Positions 58,566 through 64,000 of a stretch of DNA of 64,000 nucleotides are shown here, one piece after another (positions within the stretch are counted from its first letter, which is position 1; each line of letters begins with the position of its first letter). This DNA comes from Candidatus Parcubacteria bacterium. Its GTDB lineage: Bacteria > Patescibacteria > ABY1 > BM507 > UBA12075. Both the position numbers and the translations under genes were made by a program. Below the pieces are notes generated by a model, which had not been told where the DNA came from, did not search any database, and saw only the letters and a list, made by a program, of their open reading frames with translations. The stretch covers positions 520,724-584,723 of the forward strand of contig PKTK01000001.1 of NCBI GenBank assembly GCA_002869165.1, in the 5' to 3' direction.

Positions 58566-59606
58566 TTATAAATATTGGTTTTTACTCTCCTCTCTTAATT
58601 TTTCGATTAGTTTAGTTATATTCACAACTTCTTCTCTGCTAGCTACAATCGTAGCGTCTTCAGTGGCAACCACCACCATTCCTTTTAAACCAACTGCTGT
58701 TAATAAATTATTTTCATTTAAATTATATACCAAAGAATCTTGACAATTCAAGGTAGTCACATTTCCCTGCTCTACCACTTCATCTGAATCATCAGCTAAT
58801 GCCTCTTTTAAAGCATACAAAGTACCTGGGTCTGACCAGCCCATATCAGTTTTCAAAACCACCGCATTTGCTAAATCTACCTTTTCAATAATTGCTCTAT
58901 CGAAATGCGTTGCCTCAGCTTCTTCATATTTTCCATTCTTAACAGCTTCATATATTCCTGTAGCTAAATTCTGGTATTGTTTTTCCAAAAATTCTACTGA
59001 AGTGATAAAGTAACCAGGATTCCAAAAATATTCTCCGCCATTAAACATTTGTTCACATTCATCCTGGCTTGGTTTGTATTTCCACCCTAGAAACGAAAAA
59101 TAATCAAACTTTTTAACTTTGTCTATTTTTTCTCCCACATGAATCCAACCAAGATTGTTATTGGCAAAGCGTGGTTTTTCTGACAAAAAAACAAAACGTT
59201 CTCCATTCTCATTAATTAATTTTTCACTAGTTTCCAAAGCATCAGTGAACTCATTTGGCTTGTCCATTAAATGATCAGCCCATAGAATTGCCATCGGGCC
59301 TGTAACGCCTCTTTTCTTTAGTTCTAATACAGATAGACAAACAGCTGGTCCTAGATTCCGCCTAGCTGGTTCAATGATAATATTTTCTTCAGGTAAATCA
59401 GGGATCTGTTCTTTGATATTATCAACAAAATTTTCTAGAGTCTGGATATAAATATCATTTATTTCAAATTTTTTAATCAATCTAGCAATTGCTAATTGCA
59501 AAGTTGAATACCCGTTAAAAATTTTATCAAATTGTTTAGGTGAATTCTCGCGAGACAATGGCCACAACCGAGTCCCTATCCCTCCAGCAAAAATAATTAG
59601 TTTCAT
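58566..59606 (-). CDS. manC: Mannose-1-phosphate guanylyltransferase-like protein
   Basis: 346 residues. The NTP-transferase signature FAGGIGTRLWPLSRENSPKQF (6-26) and IIEPARRNLGPA, AILWADHLM, and PGYFITSVEF match ManC-type GDP-mannose pyrophosphorylases. C-terminal TALYALKEAL-like end lacks the isomerase domain of bifunctional enzymes. It would supply GDP-mannose to the glycosyltransferases. The nucleotide preference is inferred, not proven. Confidence 0.85.
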   Translation of the reverse strand: MKLIIFAGGIGTRLWPLSRENSPKQFDKIFNGYSTLQLAIARLIKKFEINDIYIQTLENFVDNIKEQIPDLPEENIIIEPARRNLGPAVCLSVLELKKRGVTGPMAILWADHLMDKPNEFTDALETSEKLINENGERFVFLSEKPRFANNNLGWIHVGEKIDKVKKFDYFSFLGWKYKPSQDECEQMFNGGEYFWNPGYFITSVEFLEKQYQNLATGIYEAVKNGKYEEAEATHFDRAIIEKVDLANAVVLKTDMGWSDPGTLYALKEALADDSDEVVEQGNVTTLNCQDSLVYNLNENNLLTAVGLKGMVVVATEDATIVASREEVVNITKLIEKLREESKNQYL

Positions 59607-59691
59607 GAAGATTAAATTTTAATAATTAACACTCTTTAATTCTACCAAATAATTTTACTAATCACAACAGATTACAAAACTATTATACAAA

Positions 59692-59723
59692 AAAAGAATG
59701 TATCAAAGAACACACTCTTTTTT
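59692..59723 (-). terminator. Intrinsic terminator
   Basis: Imperfect AAAGAGTGT / ACATTCTTT stem with T runs, after the PAS protein stop on the minus strand. Confidence 0.6.
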
Positions 59724-59731
59724 ATTTTTAT

Positions 59732-60256
59732 TTATTTTTTTTCAGTAAGGAATCCTTTGGTGTTGGTTAAAACTTCATTAATTTTTTCCATATCTACATC
59801 AACCCTCTTTCGTATTTCTTTTATAATCTTCTCTTTTTCTTCAATTTCAGCAACTACTTGTTCTTCGAGAATTTTTCTTTGAGTCACATCTTCTACAATG
59901 CACAAAAGTTTTTCTACTTCACCCCCCTCGCTTTTAATCGGGATGCCATAATAATCTCTATAACTTTCTCTTTTGCCAATATGAGATATATACTGGATAC
60001 CCTTGAGTCTAAACGATTTTCCACCTAGACCTCTTTTGATAAAATCAAGTAACCCATATTTCTTGTACGATGGCACTTCAAAAACATTTTGACCTTCAAT
60101 TTTTTTAGCATCTTCCACTCCGCTCATTTTAACCATGTTCTGATTAAAAAAAAGAATGATTCCATTTTTATCAATCACATAAGCTCCAAACGGCAGATTA
60201 TCCAAAGCCTCCCTAGAAAGATTCATTAAAGCTTCTGTGTAGTTGTTTTCTGTCAT
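59732..60256 (-). CDS. PAS-domain protein with coiled-coil tail
   Basis: 174 residues. PAS fold at about 12-130 (DNLPFGAYVIDKNGIILFFNQNMVKMSG; GIPIKSEGGEVEKLLCIVEDVTQRKILE), then a helical coiled coil (about 128-165). It lacks a histidine kinase or GGDEF output. Perhaps a sensor partner of another protein. Start A/T-only. Confidence 0.75.
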   Translation of the reverse strand: MTENNYTEALMNLSREALDNLPFGAYVIDKNGIILFFNQNMVKMSGVEDAKKIEGQNVFEVPSYKKYGLLDFIKRGLGGKSFRLKGIQYISHIGKRESYRDYYGIPIKSEGGEVEKLLCIVEDVTQRKILEEQVVAEIEEKEKIIKEIRKRVDVDMEKINEVLTNTKGFLTEKK

Positions 60257-60387
60257 AGTTTTAAGTTGTTAACAATTATGCAATAATTATAGCACATAAT
60301 TAAAATATTTAAATTTTAATACCAAAACAAAATATTACGCTAAAATTAGATTATATTTTAAAACATTGCTTTATTTTAGTTTTCCAC

Positions 60388-60416
60388 TTGTTTAAAAGTC
60401 TAAAAAATGCTATAAT
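60388..60416 (+). promoter_or_regulatory. Promoter of the CAP-domain gene
   Basis: TTGTTT (60388-60393), 17 bp, TATAAT (60411-60416); it overlaps a TTG that might otherwise be taken as an earlier start. Confidence 0.65.
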
Positions 60417-60462
60417 GTGGATATATAATACCGTCAAAATAGCGGGACAAACAAAAATAAAA

Positions 60463-61314
60463 ATGCAAATAAAAACAAAGTCAGTCATGTTCAGGACAAC
60501 TAAAAAAAGGCGAATTATTAAACGGATAAGTGCATCTACTATGCTTGTTATGCTTGTGGGTGTTTTTTTATTACCGGAAGTTGCTTATGGATCAGGTATA
60601 AATGATGAAAATATTATTAACTTAACCAACCAAACTAGAACTGAGCTTGGACTTGGGGCTTTGAATGCCAATCAATTACTTTCCAAAGCTGCCTATGACA
60701 AAGCAGATGCAATATTTTCAACCCAAGAATTTGGACACAATATTAATGGTGAAAAATTCTCAACTTGGGTTCATGATGCTGGTTATGATTATCAAAACGT
60801 TGGAGAAAATCTTGCAATTGACTTTGTTAGTTCAGAGGGAGTTATGAAAGCCTGGATGGATTCCCCTAGCCACAAAAAAAACATTCTAAATCCAAAATTT
60901 CAAGAAATTGGAGTGGCGGTAATGACTGATGAATTCAATGGCTCCAACTCAACCGTGATTGTACAGATTTTTGGCAGTCCAATGTCCACACAAGCAAACT
61001 TAAATACAAGTATTCCAAATATTAAAACTTCAAATCAAATAAATCTAAATACTGAAAATGAAGCTTTGCTTTCAAACTCTGCAAAAAATTCATATGTAAT
61101 AGCAAGTACTGATTCAGCTAATGATCTCCAATATCTAATAAACAAAAATGGTCTACAAGAGAGTTTTGAGCAAGTAGAATATGCTGTTCTTCTTTTGGTT
61201 GACTATACCGCTGAACACATCACTGAATTTTATTGGACGCTTATCATGCTGCTTTCAATCACCTTTAGCTCTCTGATGATTTTCCAAAGAGACTCTTTAA
61301 CTGAAAAACTATAA
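60463..61314 (+). CDS. Membrane-anchored CAP (SCP/PR-1) domain protein
   Basis: Start taken as the ATG at 60463, about 40 nt after the predicted transcript start; the next ATG at 60487 is an option. Basic N-terminus (FRTTKKRRIIKR), membrane segment, then CAP domain (LTNQTRTELGLGALNANQLLSKAAYDKA; FGHNINGEKFSTW; YQNVGENLAIDF; MDSPSHKKNILNPKFQEIGVAV) with the typical His/Glu residues. A second helix (about residues 253-275 of this frame) precedes a short cytoplasmic tail. Probably outside the cell, substrate unknown. Confidence 0.88.
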   Translation: MQIKTKSVMFRTTKKRRIIKRISASTMLVMLVGVFLLPEVAYGSGINDENIINLTNQTRTELGLGALNANQLLSKAAYDKADAIFSTQEFGHNINGEKFSTWVHDAGYDYQNVGENLAIDFVSSEGVMKAWMDSPSHKKNILNPKFQEIGVAVMTDEFNGSNSTVIVQIFGSPMSTQANLNTSIPNIKTSNQINLNTENEALLSNSAKNSYVIASTDSANDLQYLINKNGLQESFEQVEYAVLLLVDYTAEHITEFYWTLIMLLSITFSSLMIFQRDSLTEKL

Positions 61315-61335
61315 ACTCCTATCAAATATTTTTTT

Positions 61336-61361
61336 AAAAACAGACTTCGGTCTGTTTTTTT
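61336..61361 (+). terminator. Intrinsic terminator
   Basis: AAAAACAGAC-TTCG-GTCTGTTTTTTT, ending the CAP gene. Confidence 0.9.
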
Positions 61362-61426
61362 GACTATAAAAATTTATTGTGCTAGCCTTAGTACGAATGA
61401 AGTTAAATCAAAAACTGGAGGGAAAA

Positions 61427-61732
61427 ATGCACCTTAATAAAGCAATTTGGAAAGAAAAAATTTGGCTCATCCCAACACTACTTGTATTCACGGGAGTATG
61501 TGTCTATCTTTACTATGACGGGGTGTTTATTTGGCCAAAAAATATCGTGGCCATTGGGCTGTTCCTGGTGCTTCTGTTTTTTGCCAGCGCCCCAAAAATA
61601 TCTGACAACATGAATAAATACTTCTGCACAGAATGCAGAAAATCTTACAGAGAGTATGAAATCAAATCTTTCAAGCAAAATTCTCATTTTTGCCCAATTT
61701 GCAATTTAGAAAATACAGATAAAGCTATCTAA
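61427..61732 (+). CDS. Small membrane protein with zinc-ribbon-like end (101 aa)
   Basis: TGGAGGGAAAA precedes the ATG at 61427, which decides this start. Two membrane helices (about 14-29 and 37-55), then a C-terminal C-x2-C...C-x2-C motif (FCTECRKSY and FCPICNLE), which suggests a small zinc ribbon facing the cytoplasm. Own terminator follows. Function unknown. Confidence 0.65.
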   Translation: MHLNKAIWKEKIWLIPTLLVFTGVCVYLYYDGVFIWPKNIVAIGLFLVLLFFASAPKISDNMNKYFCTECRKSYREYEIKSFKQNSHFCPICNLENTDKAI

Positions 61733-61736
61733 ATAA

Positions 61737-61767
61737 AAAAACCAGACTAAATAAATGTCTGGTTTTA
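61737..61767. terminator. Bidirectional intrinsic terminator
   Basis: AAAACCAGAC / GTCTGGTTTT between the converging 61427 and uppP genes. Confidence 0.85.
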
Positions 61768-61784
61768 TATTGTTTAAATTATTT

Positions 61785-62606
61785 TTAAAAAACTAATAAA
61801 TATATTATCAATACTGCGGCCAAAATAAATCGGTAATATGCAAAAGGAGCCAAGGTTTTTGACTGAGCAAATTTTAGAAAAAATCTAATAGCCAGCACAC
61901 CAGAAACCAAGGCAGATACAGCTCCAAACATCATAACAGTCAATTCCTCTGTAGCAAATCCTGAACTAAATAAGCTTGGAATTTTAATAATATTAGCTCC
62001 AATTATAATAGGAATAGATAATAAAAAAGAAAATTTCAAAGCCTCTTGCCTCTTCATTCCTGTCTTAATACCTGCTATAATAGTAATACCTGATCTAGAA
62101 GTACCTGGAATTAGAGCCAAAGCTTGGGCAAACCCCACAAAAACAGCCTTTTTCCAGCCTAAATCAGTATATTTTAACTCACCTTTAGCTATTTTTTCAA
62201 CTAAAATAAATAAAATACCTATTAAAATTAACATAGTTATCACTACTATTATGCCAACGCTAGCATTATTGTTAATCGAATTTTCAATAAAATCGTCAAA
62301 CAAAAATCCTAAAATACCAGCTGGTATTGTAGCCAAAACAATCAACCAAGCTGTACGAGAATATTCATCATGCTTACCTATAAGACTAAAAATAAAAGAA
62401 CGAGCCAATTTCACAATCTCGGACCAAAAACAAATCACTACCGAAGCAAGAGTAGCTAAATGAAGCATAACATCAAACGCCAATTGATCAGAGACTTCAA
62501 AATCAAGCACATTATGAAGTATTAGAAGGTGCCCGGAACTTGAAATAGGAAGAAATTCAGTAATCCCTTGAACTACTCCCAAAATAATTGTATATAAATA
62601 ATCCAT
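61785..62606 (-). CDS. uppP: Undecaprenyl-diphosphatase UppP (BacA)
   Basis: 273 residues with 8 or so membrane helices. Signature TEFLPISSSGHLLILHNVL (16-34) and the second motif ALIPGTSRSGITI (about 163-175). It recycles the C55 lipid carrier by removing a phosphate, needed for peptidoglycan and surface glycans. The start has no Shine-Dalgarno. Confidence 0.96.
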   Translation of the reverse strand: MDYLYTIILGVVQGITEFLPISSSGHLLILHNVLDFEVSDQLAFDVMLHLATLASVVICFWSEIVKLARSFIFSLIGKHDEYSRTAWLIVLATIPAGILGFLFDDFIENSINNNASVGIIVVITMLILIGILFILVEKIAKGELKYTDLGWKKAVFVGFAQALALIPGTSRSGITIIAGIKTGMKRQEALKFSFLLSIPIIIGANIIKIPSLFSSGFATEELTVMMFGAVSALVSGVLAIRFFLKFAQSKTLAPFAYYRFILAAVLIIYLLVF

Positions 62607-62614
62607 ACTAAATC

Positions 62615-62712
62615 TGTCATTCCCGGCCAGAGCGAAGCGAAGGGGAAGGGAATCTCGTTAAAACTACTTAACACGAGATTCCCTTCCCTCACTTCGTTCG
62701 CCGGGAATGACA
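62615..62712. repeat. TGTCAT...ATGACA element
   Basis: TGTCATTCCCGGCC to GCCGGGAATGACA with GGGAATCTCG / CGAGATTCCC inside: a near-perfect palindrome of 98 bp between divergent uppP and the DUF212 gene. Confidence 0.75.
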
Positions 62713-62723
62713 ATCATATTTTT

Positions 62724-63158
62724 ATGTATCAAATAATCATCCTGCCATTACTTGCCGGATTCTTGACCCAGTTTATAAAAATATTTATCAGGCAAAACAA
62801 TCTTAAATTTAGTTTTAAAAACCTTTCTGCTTATTCAGGCATGCCGTCGGGTCATGCCGCAACTGTTTCTTCTCTAGCTACTATTGTTGGTTTGATAGAA
62901 GGTTGGCACTCACCGCTTTTTGCTATCTCATTTATAGTTGCCTTTTTGACTATTAGGGATGCGGTTGGTATCCGTATGTATCTAGGTGAACATGGCAAAA
63001 CCCTTAACCGACTAGTGCAAGATCTGGATGAAGATAAAATGCTTGATCAAAAATACCCTCACTTGCTTGAAAGAATTGGTCATACACCCCTACAGGTTAC
63101 TGTAGGCGCGATATTTGGTATCCTAATAAGCCTAGTCGGCTTTTATATCTGGTCCTAA
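62724..63158 (+). CDS. DUF212 (PAP2-like) membrane protein
   Basis: 144 residues, about 4 membrane helices. The YSGMPSGHAATVSSLATIVGL motif (about 37-57) and RDAVGIRMYLGEHGKTLN are the marks of this divergent PAP2 family (as in YuiD). It may dephosphorylate lipid phosphates; its neighbour uppP handles a related substrate. Start A/T-only. Confidence 0.88.
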   Translation: MYQIIILPLLAGFLTQFIKIFIRQNNLKFSFKNLSAYSGMPSGHAATVSSLATIVGLIEGWHSPLFAISFIVAFLTIRDAVGIRMYLGEHGKTLNRLVQDLDEDKMLDQKYPHLLERIGHTPLQVTVGAIFGILISLVGFYIWS

Positions 63159-63186
63159 CATTATTAATAATATCACAATATTTCAC

Positions 63187-63216
63187 TAAAAACCAGTTCT
63201 TTGACTGGTTTTTTTA
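63187..63216 (+). terminator. Intrinsic terminator
   Basis: AAAAACCAGTTC / GACTGGTTTTTTT; ends the DUF212 gene. Confidence 0.85.
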
Positions 63217-63224
63217 GATAAAAT

Positions 63225-63249
63225 AAAAGGGGTCTTTTTGGCCCCTTTT
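63225..63249 (-). terminator. Intrinsic terminator
   Basis: AAAAGGGG / CCCCTTTT; ends the 63260 gene on the minus strand. Confidence 0.7.
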
Positions 63250-63259
63250 GGTGGTTTTT

Positions 63260-63406
63260 TTATTTATTCTTTTTTTGTTTTTTTGGATCATGAATCTTAA
63301 ACAGCCCCAGGCAAAGCTCAAATACTTTTGACAAAGAATAAGCTTCGCCATTTCTTACTTCGGTAGCAAATGGTACCCCAAAATCATCTTTTTTGAGCGT
63401 AAGCAT
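63260..63406 (-). CDS. Small hypothetical protein (48 aa)
   Basis: The ATG at 63406 (MLTLKKDDFGVPFATEVRNG) has AAGGAGGGATGTT before it, and a promoter lies at 63453-63481. Basic C-terminal tail (DPKKQKKNK). Its own terminator makes it a single-gene unit. No family recognised. Confidence 0.55.
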   Translation of the reverse strand: MLTLKKDDFGVPFATEVRNGEAYSLSKVFELCLGLFKIHDPKKQKKNK

Positions 63407-63452
63407 AACATCCCTCCTTTTTTTTCTTGAATTATAATTAACCACAAAAACT

Positions 63453-63481
63453 ACTATACTCGTATTTATTAATTTTGGCAA
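63453..63481 (-). promoter_or_regulatory. Promoter of the 63260 gene
   Basis: Minus strand TTGCCA (63476-63481), 17 bp, TATAGT (63453-63458). Confidence 0.6.
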
Positions 63482-63526
63482 GTGCATAAAAATATAGCTA
63501 ATATTAAATAATTTATCAATTTTACT

Positions 63527-63555
63527 TTGACAAATATATATAAATATGCTATTAT
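63527..63555 (+). promoter_or_regulatory. Promoter of the 63613 gene
   Basis: TTGACA (63527-63532), 17 bp, TATTAT (63550-63555). Confidence 0.75.
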
Positions 63556-63612
63556 ATAATGTTTATTGATCTTTAAATTATCGTAATTATACCCTTAAAA
63601 TAAGGAGATAAA

Positions 63613-63912
63613 ATGTTCAAACAAACCGCTCTGTCAATTGTATTGTTGTCTGTATACGTAACCGGGATCATCTGTGGGTGCGTTTATTTTGAGAATCACG
63701 CCATTGACTCAACTACGGTTTTGACATACAACAACAAAACCGTAACCACATACTACAGATATCTTTCTATGAAAAATGATGCTATTAAAATAGGGTACAG
63801 AAGTAAAAGATCTATAACGGTAACAAAAAACAAAAACGGTCTCGGATCAAAAGGCTGGGGAATCGGATTTCCCTATCTGTACATTGATCTCAGAAAATTG
63901 ATCCGAGAATAA
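63613..63912 (+). CDS. Small exported or membrane-anchored protein (99 aa)
   Basis: AAGGAGAT precedes the ATG; a promoter and a strong terminator bracket it. Hydrophobic N-terminal segment (TALSIVLLSVYVTGIICG) with a Cys near its end, which could be a weak lipobox, then a Thr/Lys-rich mature part with no motif I recognise. Confidence 0.6.
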   Translation: MFKQTALSIVLLSVYVTGIICGCVYFENHAIDSTTVLTYNNKTVTTYYRYLSMKNDAIKIGYRSKRSITVTKNKNGLGSKGWGIGFPYLYIDLRKLIRE

Positions 63913-63958
63913 AAACAACCGCTTAGCGTATTTTTAAACGCTAAGCGGTCTTTTTTTG
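63911..63958 (+). terminator. Intrinsic terminator
   Basis: ACCGCTTAGCG / CGCTAAGCGGT then CTTTTTTT; ends the 63613 gene. Confidence 0.9.
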
Positions 63959-64000
63959 TCATTCCTGCGATGGCAGGAATCCAAATAAAATTTAAAGCTA
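63957..64000. repeat. Start of another TGTCAT element, cut by the window edge
   Basis: TGTCATTCCTGCGA followed by TGGCAGGAAT: the left end of the same dispersed family. Confidence 0.55.

Noticed and set aside
60388..60462. TTG at 60388 as start of the CAP protein
   Set aside because: This stretch contains the -35 and -10 of the promoter, so it is not transcribed from it.
1..64000. Complete reassignment of TAA to Ser
   Set aside because: Most genes end at TAA exactly where their families end, often with a terminator just after; only occasional read-through or errors remain possible.
1..64000. tRNA or rRNA genes
   Set aside because: I looked for T-loop-like GTTCGA/GTTCAA contexts with acceptor pairing and for rRNA motifs and found none; a covariance search could still find one I missed.

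Overview
The window looks like a chromosomal piece of a Candidate Phyla Radiation (Patescibacteria, probably Parcubacteria-type) bacterium. Indications are the low GC content, very short versions of essential proteins (alanyl-tRNA synthetase of about 627 residues, L13 of 119, an RNA polymerase alpha subunit without its C-terminal domain), a DUF3160 protein, no amino-acid biosynthesis genes, and surface polysaccharide genes beside a minimal nucleotide-salvage set. Assignment below the phylum level is a guess. I see no rRNA, tRNA or CRISPR array.

Layout. 1-2640: a secreted serine protease, mraZ with a long structured leader, and a DnaA-box-like cluster. 2641-5020: AlkD-like glycosylase, tsaB and small unknowns. 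5062-16725: surface polysaccharide region (two GT4 glycosyltransferases, radical SAM protein, O-antigen ligase-like protein, Wzz-like protein) interrupted by an envelope cluster with Shine-Dalgarno starts (signal-peptide protein, LysM/beta-strand-rich protein, LysM/membrane protein, lipoprotein). 16940-20254: iron-sulfur operon iscR, L,D-transpeptidase, iscU, nifU, iscS with a palindromic operator. 21700-25400: secE, nusG, rplK, rplA with small genes and repeats inserted between them. 25475-30177: dTMP supply (dCMP deaminase, NUDIX, dcd, thyA, folA, two P-loop kinases). 30774-32459: gatB with a tandemly repeated tail. 32500-34200: small accessory proteins. 34589-38772: infA-rpmJ-rpsM-rpsK-rpsD-rpoA-rplQ-rplM-rpsI. 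39616-41767: alaS with a leader that looks like a ribosome-mediated attenuator. 42358-46812: mtaB, an ABC-F ATPase and small genes. 46995-49013: gyrB. 49155-53767: regulators, a PP2C-like/propeller protein and a damaged coupled gene. 53901-55055: rplL, rplJ and an L10-type leader. 55057-63912: DUF3160 protein, mltG, a sugar-phosphate guanylyltransferase, PAS protein, CAP protein, uppP, a DUF212 protein and small genes.

The most interesting observations are these. (1) The alaS leader has a predicted leaderless 22-codon ORF with two Ala codons, mutually exclusive antiterminator and terminator pairings, and an intrinsic terminator. (2) gyrB, rpsK and rplA each carry one in-frame TAA; in gyrB and rpsK it sits where homologues have serine. 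(3) Genes fall into two start-signal classes: A/T-only AAATATATG-type starts for housekeeping genes, and AGGAG-type starts for small accessory genes that often have their own terminator. (4) The intergenic space is full of dispersed elements: TGTCAT...ATGACA imperfect palindromes, heptamer arrays, CTCCCC hairpins, and GC-rich palindromes that also lie inside the alkD and rpsK coding sequences. (5) The mraZ leader contains a duplicated hairpin with compensatory changes.

Promoters are mostly canonical (TTGACA, 16-18 bp, TATAAT-like), and most accessory genes end at intrinsic terminators. All functional calls rest on reading motifs by eye; no database search was run.
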